DNA of 64,000 nt from Euptelea pleiosperma (GCA_035048495.1 CM068547.1:26419913-26483912); one strand, 5' to 3'. Numbered from the stretch's first letter, positions 14,870 through 30,790 are shown. The notes: generated from the sequence alone by a model not told the origin. Numbers and translations: made by a program.

Positions 14870-15715
14870 AAATGGGGACATCTATGCTGGAGAATATTTT
14901 GCAGACAAGATGCGTGGGTTTGGAGTCTACCGTTTTGCAAACGGGCATCGCTATGAAGGAGCGTGGCACGAGGGAAGAAGGCAGGGGCTTGGGATGTACA
15001 CGTTCAGGACTGGGGAGACGCAATCTGGTCACTGGCAAAATGGTGTCCTCGATATCCCAAGCACGCAGAACACCCATCCTGGATCTCCCATTGCTGTTAA
15101 CCATTCTGAAGTACTGAATTCAGTCCAGGTAACTGATCTTTCCTGCCATCAGGGTGAAGGGATGTTCCTATTTGAGTTTCATATACGAACAAGATGTTCA
15201 GTCAATCCACATGCCCCTTGACCCATCTCTGTTTTACATTCAAAACAATAGGATGATCCTAAGTTCTTAAACATTGACAAAATCAGGCTGTGCTCGATTA
15301 GTTTGGATCATCCCCAGGTATGATTTTCAGGTCAATGGCACTGTATGGTCCCAATTGAAGGGCATGTGCACAGTTGTTTCATGTTTTCTATTAAGACTAG
15401 GAAAACATGAAAACTGGACTATAGAAGAGCAGACACAAAGGTTACGAGAAGGAATAAGATCTAGTGATAACGACAAACAAACTATTGAAAAGAACAAGAG
15501 ATGTTTTCTGATTCGGTCTGTCTTATTATCATCAGGAAGCACGACGAGCTGCAGAGAAAGCGTACGATGTGGGCAGAGTTGACGAGAGGGTAAACAAGGC
15601 TGTGATGGCAGCCAACAAGGCAGCCAATGCAGCAAGAGTTACGGCTGTGAAAGCTGTTCAAAAGCAAATGCATCACAACCATAGCAACGACGACATACCG
15701 CTCCCAATTGTGTGA
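14870..15715 (+). pseudogene. MORN-repeat protein, orphan last two exons (copy 2)
   Basis: Exons 14870-15128 and 15536-15715 match copy 1 exactly in length, splice sites and stop (15713-15715). The upstream exons were not duplicated: similarity to copy 1 starts only at 14437. Five base differences separate the copies in these exons; four change an amino acid (Thr to Ile and His to Arg in the first MORN unit, Lys to Glu near the end of the first exon, Ala to Thr in the tail), one is silent. With no 5' exons visible and mostly replacement changes, it is probably a non-functional 3' fragment. It could still be used if transcripts start in the spacer or read through from copy 1. Confidence 0.65.
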
Positions 15716-17579
15716 TTCCTAATTGGCAGCTCAGTGTCAGCATCCACATTGTGATATTCAAATGGGCTTCAAATGGTCTGGTAGCATATAACATGTTTAG
15801 TGAGAGCAACCAAAGCGAGGATGATGGAATACCACCAAACAGAATTTTCCTTCACTGATGCTGTATGTTCTTTTATGTTGTTTTATGTACCTTTTTGCTT
15901 TTTTTTTTTTTTTTAATGTTTTTTTGCCTTGAGAGGATGCATCACAGAGGTGCCTGCTTGGAACCACTTTCAGTTGTTGCAGAAGATGGCTGACTGAGGA
16001 GCAGGCTGGTGTCTCTTTTTTGCTTCGCTTTGATATGTACAGGATGAAGGAGTGGTGTAGGAGTGAAGGGTTGCACCACCAAGAGTAGGTAGAGTCTCTT
16101 AATTTTGATCATTTAGGTTTTTTTTTTATTTTTTTTTATTTTCCTGTAAAGGCTAGCTATAGTTGTAATGTAAGTGCTGGTGCACCAGGTGAAACCTCTG
16201 CCCAGCCAGTGTTGTATCTGAACTGTGGCTTTTATGAGATATCAAGAGCATTGCTGTGACATTACAACCCATATCTCCTCCTCGCTCTATTTGCAAGTAC
16301 ACCCAAGTTTGTTGTCCCTCTTTCCGACCCAATAGCCCATGGGTGTTCACGGTCCTACGTGCCAAAATCAGCTCGATGGGTGATTCTTATTGAGTTTTTT
16401 CATGGGGGTGATTTCAAGCCGTTGGATTTGAACTTTTTTGGGGGGTAAAATCTAATGGCTAGAAATCACCAATCCAGCTGGATTTTCAGTGTGCGGTTCC
16501 ACCAAAGGGTAGGTTAAACATTGGTGTCAGTGGGCCTGAAGGCTTGTAGGTTTGCAACTTTGCACATCCGGATAGGTACCGCTAATGACAGCTTTAGGTA
16601 GGGGGTCTCAAATGGATAGTCAGAAAATTCGAATCCGAATAGGATGGATTCAGATAGCATTTATATTCGAATATATTCTAACATATATATCTGCTTCTAA
16701 TACCACATTTGATATATAAGTGAAATTTTAGGTTTGGCTGTGTGTGGAATACCCTATACGAGCAAACCTTAATTTAATAATCAATTCGAATTGAATATTC
16801 AATAATTTATTTGAATCTTCGAATATTGATTCAAAATATCCATCGGTCTTTCAATCAATCGAAGCAAATTGCTTGCAAGCATGCCACCATGCGAAAGAGT
16901 AGGCAACTTAGGGCAGCTTAGCAGAGGAATTTTTGCCGCACTGACCCAAGGTCGTCACACAAATCAATACGATGATTGATGCAGCAAGTACCCTCGATTG
17001 TTCCAGATGATCACGGCACTCCACAAACGTGTCATCCAGCAGCGGCATCTCCTTGCGTGGAAGGCTGGACCTACATTATCAGACAGGAAATCAATTTCCG
17101 AAACATTTTTGGGCCCACCTCCTGATTAACAGTCCTTTATTCGCATGACAGTTTGTGCTCAGGGATCATGTCGACTCTAGCATCTAATAGTCCAACATCA
17201 ACACAAGGTCTGAAATGTAGCAGCTAATGGGGATCCCATTGATTCTGAATCAATTCAACAACTAAAGCAACCTGCCATTCCACCCGATCCCAAATGCAGG
17301 TGGGATTAGACCAGTCAAAAAGACCAGTGAGAAGTGTGTGGCAGAAGCCAAAGACAACCTAGGCATGTTGAATTTTCACAACACTAAACTTTGCTAAACG
17401 CTTCCAATGTTCACACATTAAAGATGTCAGAGAGAATTTTTCAACAAATCAGGCCTCCTTCTCAAAGTTGCATAATCCTAACTAAGAATAGTTCTGTGAC
17501 ATCAAAAAAATGAGCAACATTCCTTTCAGCCAAAAGGGGCATCCAAACATAAAAACAGAAATAGAATAACTAATGGGGT
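15716..17579. other. Intergenic region, copy 2 of 6235-8087
   Basis: Same layout as in copy 1, including the T-tract and the diverged inverted-repeat element near 16300-16530. Small differences include a longer T-rich run at about 16118-16139. No gene seen. Confidence 0.45.
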
Positions 17580-21289
<3,710 letters not shown>

Positions 21290-21363
21290 TGATGCAGATG
21301 GCTGGAGCTAGGGATTTTGCAGAAACCTCCGCCTCTTCTCTTCTGTCTCTCTCTCTCAATCGC

Positions 21364-21396
21364 AAACCCTAACTTCATTTCCTTCACGTTTATATA
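21364..21396 (-). promoter_or_regulatory. eL43 copy 2 core promoter: TATA-like box and telo-box
   Basis: TATATAAA on the minus strand at 21389-21396 and telo-box AAACCCTAA at 21364-21372, same spacing as copy 1. The foldback MITE again begins 3 bp beyond, at 21400. Confidence 0.65.
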
Positions 21397-21399
21397 GTT

Positions 21400-22322
21400 G
21401 GGAAAGTTTAGTCGCACCCCTTGGATTGTGATGGCACCACGAATTGTGAGGGCACCCTAATTAAATAGACTCAGGCTCCAGTTACCGCCCTAAAATGACA
21501 GGCCCCTGTTACAGGATACAATATGAGCCACGTGACACACTGTTATAGGACTCTGACCTTAAGGATGTTTGTTCAATCCCTAAGTGGACCTACAAACCAA
21601 CTATCAGCCTGATTAGTGATTTATAGGCGTTGGATTGAACTTATTTTCATGGGTTAATCTCAACTGTAGAATTTCAGCAGTATTTGAGGTACAATTATCA
21701 AATGCCTAGAAATCACTAATAAGGCTTATTTGGTTTGTAGGTCCAACTATGGATTGGCCAAACATCCATACGGTCAGAGTCCTCTAATAGTGTGCCACAT
21801 GGCTCCTATTGTGTCCTGTAACCGGAGCATGTTATTTTTGGGCGGTAACTGGAGCCCGACCCAACTAAACATTCATCCCACAGATTTTTTATTTATTTAT
21901 TTTATTTTAAATCCATCCCACAAATATGTTGACAAATAATAGTTGTGATTTTTTTAGAGTAGAACTTTGATGACAGCGTGCAATATGAGCCATGTGGCAC
22001 ACTCTAAGAGGACTCTAACTGTATGGATGTTTCTCCAATCCCTAGGTGGAGCTACAAACCAAAAGTCAGCCTGATTAGTGATTTCAAACCTTTGGATCTT
22101 TGTACCTCAAATAATGGTCAAATTTTGTTAACTCAAATCAAACCCCTAGAAATCACTTATCAGGCTGATTTTTGGTTTGTGGATCCACCTAGGGATTCGC
22201 TAATCATCCATACAGTCATAGTCCTCTAATAGTGGGGCACGTGGGTCCCTAAACGTTTGCATGAAGTTGCACTCAAGTCTAACTTGTGAGGGCAAATTCG
22301 TGGGGTGCGACTAAAATTTCCC
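21400..22322. mobile_element. Foldback MITE with gggaaa...tttccc termini (copy 2)
   Basis: Second copy of the element at 11956-12894, here 923 bp. The left end has one change (gggaaagttt); the right end ggggtgcgactaaaatttcc is intact. Confidence 0.7.
21468..21862. mobile_element. Mutator-like MITE (copy 2)
   Basis: 395-bp counterpart of 12024-12418. The right target duplication is still aactaaaca (21863-21871); the left has drifted to aattaaata. Confidence 0.75.
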
Positions 22323-22393
22323 TGTATATTGGGCATCGGGTGCAAGTCTAGGGTTTTGGAGATCAGTCTTATGACTTAAATTCCCTCGTATCT

Positions 22394-22730
22394 TTTCAAT
22401 TGTGGAAGCGGCTTTTTTGGTAGTCACCGCTGCCATGTGGGCCCACTGACCGCATGGATGTTTAGCCCAGCACTTAATATACAATCGTACAAAAATCGGC
22501 TTGTATGATGATTTTTAGCCGTTGGTTTTAGTACAAAAATAATGGTTGTATTCAACGGCTATAAGAACGCCTTAAAAGTGCTAAACAATGCTAAAATCTA
22601 ATGGTTATAGAATACCAATCAGGGTGATTTTTGGTTTGTATATCCACCAAGGGGTGAGATAAACATCCATGCGGTCAGTGGGTCCAGATGACAGCGGTAA
22701 GTAACCAAAATGGTGCTTCCGCATTTGAGA
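22394..22730. mobile_element. Foldback MITE with tttcaattg ends (copy 2)
   Basis: Counterpart of 12966-13293 with several substitutions in the arms. Confidence 0.65.
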
Positions 22731-22926
22731 CCGTTTCAGGCATACCTTGTTACATCTTTTTCCTAGTTGGTATGACTTTCTTATAACTTGTCTGCGAAGA
22801 GCATGGCCCACCACCTATGCATCAATCCGAACCACTAGTTACATTGTACACATCTTATGCCAAGCCCGTTTCAGATCAGAAGTCAATCAGTTGGTCTTTT
22901 ATTCTGATCTGACACGATGTTTATAT

Positions 22927-23414
22927 CATATGGCTAAAAAAGCATAGCTTAAGTTACATTGGCGATCAGGATTGACCCTAGTTGTTAAGTTCGTATTCAG
23001 CAAAAGTTCGAGTACAATTCAGTTATGGTCAAAAAATTCGTCATTAAAAATTCGGTCAAAAATTCGATGAACGGTAAAAGTTCACAATTGCATTCATTCG
23101 TGTTTAATTTGATTATGATTCAAAAATTTGATGTTAAAAATTCGGACATTGGATCCAATTATGGGTTTGTTCATGACGCATGTAATAAGAAATTTTTTTT
23201 CTAAAATCCAACTACAAGTTACCTATCATGTTGGTTTTTGGCTTATAGGTTCACAAGGGATGAATCTAGTATTCATGAGATCAGTCAAACGCCTCAGGTT
23301 TCCTCTTTGTAAAAAGATTAAAAAAAAAAGCTTCTTATTGAAAATTTTATATTTGAAGATCTTTGAAAATTCAGTATCCTTTTTACAAGCATCTCATGTG
23401 CAACTTATTATAAT
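22927..23414. other. Degenerate repeat sequence, no gene
   Basis: Several 'aaaattcg' and 'gttcga' motifs resemble the sequence at 38270-38350 and 25430-25520, so it is probably remains of one dispersed element. An open frame at 23128-23475 has no recognisable domain. Confidence 0.35.
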
Positions 23415-24522
23415 ACTAGTGGGTGCCCCATGCCATAGGCACTCCTCGACAAAGAATTTGCCAAAAATCAGGTGAGTGGCGGAGAGCCACCGTCCATTTG
23501 GGGGAGGATTAGATGTCGGCCCTTCTTTGTTGATGCTTATAAGAGGAGGTATAAGTAGGGAGACCACCAAGGTGTTTTGTTATATAGAATAGTGAATGGC
23601 CCATGCCCACGGCACTCTCCGACAAAAGCCTTTGCAAAAATTGGGTGCCTTCGGCACTCAAACGGTATAACGGACTGGGGCGTTACCGTTTTTTCCATTA
23701 TAACGGCTGTTATAACGGACTATAATACACAAAGGGAGAAATAGGAAAATAACAAAAATAACAAAAATTAACGGTGCTGAAATTTAAATTTTGAATAAAT
23801 TGAGGTCAAATGAGGCGGATTGAGTGGCTGAAACCTAATCGTCCACATTAGATCGATGGATTTGATCTCAACCACTCTTTATCTAACCGTCCACATTAGA
23901 TGGATGGATATAAGATAAGAGAATACAACTGAGTTATCTTGATATATGCGTGAGTGACCCGTGCCCACAGCACTTTTCGACAAAGTGTTTGTCAAAATCT
24001 GGTGCAAGTTATTCTCAGCCATCGATATGAAGCATAGTGGATCTCAGCCACTCATTATTGAAGCCATATAAGATAAGAGGGGTATAAGAAAATCATTAAA
24101 TTTTTGTTAAATTCTATTTATTTTTTTTTAATTTCAATTTTTAAATTTTAAAATTTTAAAATTTGAATTTCAGCACCACTTTTTTTCGTTAAAATCATTA
24201 AAATCCGTTCAAATCTATTTTTTTCATTTTTGCCCTTGGCCGTTTCAATCTGTTTTAACGGTAACACCCCTCTCGAGGCATAAAAAGTGGGGCTCTTGAG
24301 CCTAACCCATTGGGCCATATGTAAATCCAACCCATTTCATTCCTTATATGTAGGTAAATAATAGTTGACCCGTGCCAATGGCACTCATTGACAACGTGTT
24401 TGTCAAAATTGGGTGTGAGTGACTGAGATCCACTGTCCATTTGGTGTGATAAGATCTCGGCCATCCTTTATGAAGCCGGATAAGAGGGGGACACAACCAT
24501 CCTGTTTTGTTATATAGATATC
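23415..24522 (-). mobile_element. Cluster of Helitron-like ends
   Basis: Four related units can be seen. On the minus strand each has a short hairpin (for example gtgcc...ggcac) just before its 3' end; the best one ends CACTAG followed by T, as Helitrons do. Two units begin, on the minus strand, with tctatataacaaaac, like Helitron 5' ends beginning TC. The hairpin motifs lie at about 23415-23450, 23590-23630, 23950-23985 and 24365-24395. Two units lie head to tail. The middle contains 'cggtaacaccc' and AT-rich filler. No helicase sequence is present, so they would be non-autonomous. Confidence 0.45.
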
Positions 24523-25655
24523 CAATACTATGTCGATTGCGATGACAACTTTGAATGCCCAAAACACATGTAGATCGTATATATGCATCATTCTGATAAT
24601 TTCCAAGTCTTATATAAGTAGGATAAAGTTAGAATAGACGATGGACCCTCGAAAGCTAGCAACAATAGAGTTTTACAACAGATATATAGATGGAGAAGAA
24701 TATCAAAAGATTAAAAAAAAGTAATAAAGTGGATATGAGTGCAGGTCAAGGTTTATTGGTTCTTGCTCATGACTATTGCCACCATCTCCTCTTAAACAAC
24801 TAATCAAAACATTGATCCGTTCTTGCTCACTACACGGGGGGTCACATCAAGCAAAATCTTGAATCAATATGGTTAATCACCTTAAGAAGTTTAAGAGGAG
24901 ATTCTCAAGGCTTGGTAAACACTCTTGTAACAATCTCTCATCAATCTGATTTTCAACGCCTCAGCTAGCTCACTATTGTAACAGAGCTCCCAAAACAAAG
25001 CTCACCTTTTGGGTTGCAGCGTTGTTTATCTTCCATTGATGCAAATCAAGATTAATTATGCTTGAATCGTCTTAGAGTTTAAGAGAACTCTAATCGATTT
25101 GAAAAACAGAGTTGTTGGAGAGAAAGGGGAGAGAGATTGAAAACCTAAAATATCTTAGAGTCTAAATGTAAGTGTGGAGCTTTTGTTCTTGGCAGGCTTG
25201 ACGTTGTGGGGTAAGTGGGCACCCCGGCAACTGGCGTGAACCAGGTGGGGGTATTCTGTCGGGGGAGAGAGAAGAGAGTGGGGGGGTGGAGACAATGAGG
25301 AAGGTGAATTCGAGAATAAGAGTAGGTTTTTTTTTTTTAGTTTTTCCCTCTATTTTCAAACCGAATTAATGGGCCGAATTGACCGCCTACCCGAATAAAA
25401 CGTGTTTTGAATGCTGGGCCTTAAGTATTCGCTAATTATTCTGAATTTTTAAAAGGTTCGGCCGAATAAATCGTATTGCCTTATGAAATGATTTGTTCGC
25501 GAATAAATCGCGAACTTGGCAACTAGGCGGACTGACCTATATATATATATATATATCCTCTCAAGGTAAGTTTGCTCCCCTCTTTCTCTTTCTTTTTATT
25601 TCCTTCTATGCCTTTTATTTTCTAGGTTTATTTTTTCTCGGTTCCCTTGTTCAAC
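24523..25655. other. No gene recognised; includes a short (TA)n run
   Basis: Mixed sequence with a (TA)n microsatellite at about 25538-25556 and a G/A-rich patch at 25250-25290. The frames seen here have no family resemblance. Confidence 0.4.
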
Positions 25656-26069
25656 ATGTGGCTGCAAATCTTGAATACCGATGCTTTGTTGGTGGACTGG
25701 GAGATTGAGGGGGTTTGGGACCTTTGGGTTCGTACTTTCGCAGGCGACGAAGGACGCCATCGAAGAGATGAGTGGACAGAAGTCATAGAACCTTTGATGG
25801 GTGTAACATCACCGTAAACAAGCCCAGAATAGGTATGTAAAGTAGTGGGGGAGGATTCCGTAGCGGTGGTGATGGTTATGGTGGTGGTTGTGAAAGCGTT
25901 TACAATGGTGTGGTTGTGGTGGACGCCGTGATAGCGGAGGAGGTAGGTACAGCCATAGTGGTGATGGTGGTGGCTGTGAATGGGTCTTTGATGGAGACGG
26001 TGGTGGTGGATCTCACTACTCCATAGATGATGGCCGGTGCTTCCGGTGGAAATTGCATCGGAGGAACTA
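25656..26069 (+). pseudogene. Glycine-rich RNA-binding protein (RRM) pseudogene
   Basis: Starts with a near-perfect N-terminus of plant glycine-rich RNA-binding proteins: ANLEYRCFVGGL, containing the RNP2 motif, with one extra base after the ATG that puts it out of frame. The middle of the RRM is missing; the sequence resumes near the RNP1 motif (gggtttgggacctttggg), then reads DAIEEMSGQ and FDGCNITVN in different frames with a stop between. A Gly-rich tail follows (ggtggtgatggttatggtgg) and the end, with its aactag stop, matches the usual end of the family. These proteins are cold- and clock-regulated RNA chaperones; this copy cannot make one. Confidence 0.78.
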
Positions 26070-26139
26070 GGGTTTGGGAGGTTTAAATTATCTGGGTTTT
26101 GGTGTTATAAATATATATATTGTTTTTTTTGGTATATAT

Positions 26140-26300
26140 GCTATATCGGATCGGATCGGATCGGACCCGGAACCGATCTAATCATATCGGATCGGTTTCG
26201 AAACTCAATTTTATTGATCCGATCGGGTCCGGGTCAATAGGATTTCTTATCGGATCGGTATCAAATCAGTACCAATCCGACTCGAACCCGATCTATTGCC
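26140..26300. repeat. Short gatcgg-type tandem repeats
   Basis: Several head-to-tail 'gatcg' / 'atcgg' units (best at 26145-26165) with scattered imperfect copies up to 26295. Low-complexity, no coding potential. Confidence 0.5.
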
Positions 26301-26449
26301 AGCCCCACCATAGACTGGCTATTCTGGTCAACAATGGGCCCCTCGAGATTCCCAGAGTCAGTAGATAGTCCTAGATTTATATCAATCCTATTACTTTTAT
26401 ACCCAGTCGGACTACAATCACGAGTTGGTACCTCAGCTTCCCTTAGCTG

Positions 26450-27015
26450 AACCTCCACAGATTGCCCCTAAACCTGGTCTAGAGGACCTTCTATCTTAAT
26501 TCATAACCCAGTAACAACATTCCCTGTAACGCCTAGAGCAACAGCAACAACAATCTATGGAGAGCTTGGAACACCGTCTAGGTTAGTTAGAATCTGAGAG
26601 CGAGGAAGTGAACTTGCCCTGCCAACCTATAGCTTATTCGGAGGGGAATGACATGACCACAGTCTATGATGATGATTTACACACCCTGAATCAACCAAAA
26701 TTTCTAGGAGGAGATTGAGGTTGTTACAACCAATAGATTAGCCCAGAATATTGATGAGCCAGTGTCTCCATCTACGGTGCCCTTAAAAGCATCAGCTTCT
26801 GAACCTAGCACAGAGGAACCCAATTCCAAATTTACCTTTGATGCTTCTACCTCTGCACTTGAGGCAGACATTCTTGACACTGAGTTGTGTCTAGATAGAA
26901 GGATCCCAATTATCCTAAACCAAACGTTCCTCACCACCGCGCATGCACACATCAGGTGTAGGGACGGGGACATATTGACAACATTTGACAACCTCGACGA
27001 AGAGGCTAAGTTATA
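26450..27015 (+). pseudogene. Ty3/gypsy gag-protease remnant
   Basis: A broken reading frame. The 3' part (26762-27016) ends in a segment (RRIPIILNQTFLTTAHAHI) that resembles the C-terminal part of gypsy retropepsins, where 'P-I-I-L-G-R-P-F-L-A-T' is usual. The 5' part has several stops and reads like an acidic gag-protease spacer. The polymerase is absent. Confidence 0.5.
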
Positions 27016-27338
27016 ATTTTTCAACAGTCGACCGACGTCGATATCGTCGACAAATTGTGTGCTATAGATGTAAATAATATTTTCATATTCTAGTTTGACA
27101 AAGATTCGTGTGACAAAAAACATTCATGTAACCTTATCTATGAGCACCAGTGTAGTGTTGAATATGTTGTGGTACGCATACTTCACCGACTACGTGAAGA
27201 CTAGAAGACAAAGACATCAAGGATTAGACGGTTGACGACATGAGTCATCTAAGTAACTGCCCATTTGTCGGTTATAAATCGTGTACCCTCGATTACGAAG
27301 GTAAGTGACTTAGTGGCAATAGGAAAAAGTTTTAAAAT

Positions 27339-30156
27339 TGAAAAGTCTCGGTTGTCAAATCCCAGGAATACTTAGTTCTTCGGTAAATATATGTATTGTT
27401 GTGCCTGAATCCCCTGAAGACTGAACCATAAAAAATCAAGTGGAATTCAACAAAATAAAAGAATGATTAACGCTGAAGAAAAGACAACCCAAGTGTTCAA
27501 GATCAACTAAAGACAAAGTCAAGATTATCAAGTACAATTGAAGACAAAGTCAAATGATCAAGCTCAATTAAAGACAAAGTCAAAAGCTCAAGTACGTTCT
27601 CATTCAACGAACGTTCAACTATGAAGAAACTCGTGTTGCGGTTACTTACGCAAATCTGAGGGTAAAAAATGCGTTGCCAGCGGATTTTGTTGTACCCTAG
27701 ATGGTTAAATTTTGGTTAGGGTTTGTGCATGTGATGAGAAGAGAAATTCTCAGAATTTGGTAGCATTCGGCTATGGACAAAATTGTCTGGCCGACCGGCT
27801 CATTTGTGCGGGCGACCGAAGGTCCGGTCGATCGGCCAAAAGGGTCCGGTCGACCCTAACTCTCGGGTTTGAGATTGTTGGCTTAAAGCCTGAGCGGACG
27901 ACCGACTAAAGGCTCAGTGGACCAAGGCCCGGTCGACCGGCCAATAATGCGGTCGACCTCGCCAATTTTGGATCTTGTTTGATGAAATCTTTTATGCGAT
28001 TAGAAGTGCATTTTGGTCCTTCAAACGGCTATATTCGGTACGGTTCTAGCAAAGGGAGGCTTACTTATAAATAAGAGCCCTCTCCTTTTGATAGAATCAA
28101 TCCAATCAAGAGATCTCTACTTTGCTTTACTTGATTATCATTTTTTAAGTCCAGAGATCTGGAATTTGTGAGAGCTTCACCAGAGTAAAGCTGAGAATTC
28201 GTTGTGAAGTCTCTAAGTGTTTGGAAGAGACTATTTGGTATTGTTAGTCTGCAAGAATCTTCTTCCAAGAAGAGGATTACTCTTGGCAGAGCGTCTCTTG
28301 AGCAAATTCTTCTCCAAAGGATTTTTCATTCGATCGTATTCATCGAGAGGTAAGCGTTTCTATGAACCAATACCTTGTTGATAGAATTCGATATTTGTGA
28401 ACACTGTTAGTTTGTGATTGGTGGATGAGTGTGGACTCATCTAACTGAGTTGTAGATTGTAGATCCAAGAGAAAGAAATTTATCTAAATAGACTACTGGC
28501 CTAGGCTGACTCTCTAGGTGAGCGAGAAGCGATTCTCGTTAGATTGAGACTAAGTGTAATCTTAGTTGGTTGATTATTTATTTCGATTAGAAATATTGTA
28601 ATACATGATTGAAATAATATAATACTACTAGTGGCGAGTATTGGATAGTGGACGTAGGTGCGGAGTCACCGAACCACTATAAATCTGAGTCTCGTGTGAT
28701 TGTGAATGTTTGCATAATTGTTTCTCAAATCTATGCTTCTGTGGATAATTGATATATTAATTGCTTGATCCTTTTCTGCCTTGTGTGATCAATAATTTTT
28801 TTAATCCATAAAGAATTCAAAAAGGAATTAAAAATTGTCCTATTCACCCCCCTCTAGGACTTAACTTGGTAATTAAAAGGGAATTTCAATTGGTATCAGA
28901 GCAAGGTCACTTTGTGAAGGGCTTAAATAACCCAAATGTGATCCTTAGTTCCTTTAGAATAACCATGAGTTAAGAGGGTTACTCTGTGTCTAGACCTCCT
29001 CTATTCAATGGTATTAATTACGCCTATTGGAAGGCTAGAATGAGGATTTTCTTAAAATCCATAGATGAACGGATTTGGGAAATAGTAGAAATGGGATGGA
29101 CATCCCCTACTGTGCGGGCGACCAACTCTCGGGTTCGAGATTGTTGGCTTAAAGCCTGAGCGGGCGACCGACTAAAGGCTCAGTCGACCAAGGCTCGGTC
29201 GACCGGCCAATAATGCGGTCGACCCCGCCAGTTTCAGATCTCGTTTGACAAAATCTTTTATGCGATTAGAAGCGCATTTTGGTCATTCAAACAGCTATAT
29301 TTGGTACGGTTCTAGCAAAGGGAGGCCTGCTTATAAATAAGAGCCATCTCCCTTTGATAGAATCAACCTAATCAAGAGATCTCTACTTTACTTTACTTGA
29401 TTATTATTTTTTAAGTCCAGAGATCTGAAATTTGTGAGAGCTTCACCAGAGCAAAGTTGAGAATTTGTTGTGAAGTCTTTAAGTGTTTGGAAGAGACTAT
29501 TTGATATTGTTAGTCTGCAAGAATCTTCTTCCAAGAAGATGATTACTCTTGACAGAGCGTCTCTTGGGCAAATTCTTCTCCAAAGGTTTTTCCATTCGAT
29601 CGTATTCATCGAGAGGTAAGCATTTCTATGAACCAATATCTTGTTGATAGAATTCGATATTTGTGAACACTGTTAGTTTGTGATTGGTGGATGAGTGTGG
29701 ACTCATCTAACTGAGTTGTGGATTGTAGATCTAAGAGAAAATAATTTCTCTAAATAAACTACTGGCCTAGGTTGACTCTCTAGGTGAACGAAAAGTGATT
29801 CTCGTTAGATTGAGACTAAGTGGTAATCTTAGTTGGTTGATTATTTATTTCGATTGAAAATGTTATAATGCATGATTGAAATAATATAATAGTACTCGTG
29901 GTGAGTATTGGACAGTGGACATAGGTGCGAAGTCACTGAACCACTATAAATTTGAGTCTTGTGTGATTGTGAATTTTTGCATAATTGTTTTTCAAATCTA
30001 TGCTTCTGTGGATGATTGATATATTAATTGCTTGATCATTTTCCGCCTTGTGTGATCAATAATTTTTTTTAATCCATAAAGAATTCGCAGAGGAATTAAA
30101 AATTATCCTATTTACCCCCCTTTAGGACTTAACGTAGTAATTAAAAGAGAATTTCA
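27339..30156 (+). mobile_element. Ty1/copia element reduced to 5' LTR, gag start and partial 3' LTR
   Basis: 5' LTR 27339-28888 (1550 bp), beginning TGAAA and ending TTTCA; 3' LTR remnant 29109-30156 ending in the same way. A 5-bp target duplication aaaat flanks it (27334-27338 and 30157-30161). A primer-binding site attggtatcagagc, complementary to initiator tRNA-Met, follows the 5' LTR at 28889. A short gag start lies at 28965-29108, after which the sequence jumps directly into the 3' LTR, so polymerase genes are gone. The LTR carries several GGTCGACC-type palindromes in the part upstream of the TATA box (cttataaataag, about 28068). Confidence 0.87.
28965..29108 (+). pseudogene. Copia gag, 5' fragment
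   Basis: From the ATG at 28965, codon 3 is already TAA. After it the frame reads SRPPLFNGINYAYWKARMRI, the conserved start of plant copia gag (the F-x-G-x-N-Y-x-x-W-K motif). The fragment ends at the fusion to the 3' LTR. Confidence 0.8.
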
Positions 30157-30790
30157 AAAATTAATAAAATATAATGGTCAAACCTAGTCGTGGACAGACT
30201 CGAGTGTAAGTCAAGATTATTGACTTCTGGGAAAGTCCGATCGATTGGACTATTTAGGCCAATCAATTGGATAAAACCCAATCGATTGGAGACCTCTGTG
30301 AAATCGATTGGAACTTATGAGATAGAAACTTATTTAAGTCCGATTGATTGGACTATGTACAATCGATTGGATTTACGAAGGAAAAACCCATCCGTACAAG
30401 ACCAATCGATTGGACCCAAAGTACAATCGATTGGACTTCACATAGATTGAGTCTTTTCAGATCCAAAATTCTAGTTTTCACTTACCCCACTTTCTAAAAG
30501 ACTCTAGGGTACGAATTGTATAAATATAACTCCTTTAGGCTTTACAAAATACACTTCTACACACTGAAATACAGAACAAAAAAGTTTTATTCATCAAAAG
30601 TGTCCATTCGAAGAGCAAAAATCCTTTAGTTCTCATAAATATCTTGTGAGCTTTTTCTCTTCTAGATCAAAGCCCAAAGCTTGATCTCTTACTCAACTTA
30701 GGTCTTTGAAAGTTAGGGTTTTTCCGTGTCGTCAATTCGAAAACCCTAACTTCAACAATATTTGTAAAATCCGATTATCTGCAAAATGTG

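Larger units (their letters stand above)
27069..30790 (+). mobile_element. Copia LTR (CAATCGATTG family, copy A), interrupted by another copia element
   Basis: 27069-27338 matches, inverted, the outer halves of the LTRs at 41340-41592, 44340-44597 and 47860-48115, starting tgtaaataat. The match resumes at 30157 with the array of CAATCGATTG-like palindromes (30239-30434), then a TATA-like box around 30519 and a diverged end up to about 30790. The copia element at 27339-30156 is inserted in between. The far end and the rest of this older element are missing. Confidence 0.65.

Noticed and set aside
28889..28902. attggtatcagagc, considered as part of a tRNA gene
   Set aside because: It is the primer-binding site complementary to a tRNA 3' end right next to an LTR; no tRNA cloverleaf.
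30190..30450. Regularly spaced CAATCGATTG repeats, considered as a CRISPR-like array
   Set aside because: Plant nuclear context, palindromes of only 10 bp with irregular spacers, and same block in several copia LTRs.
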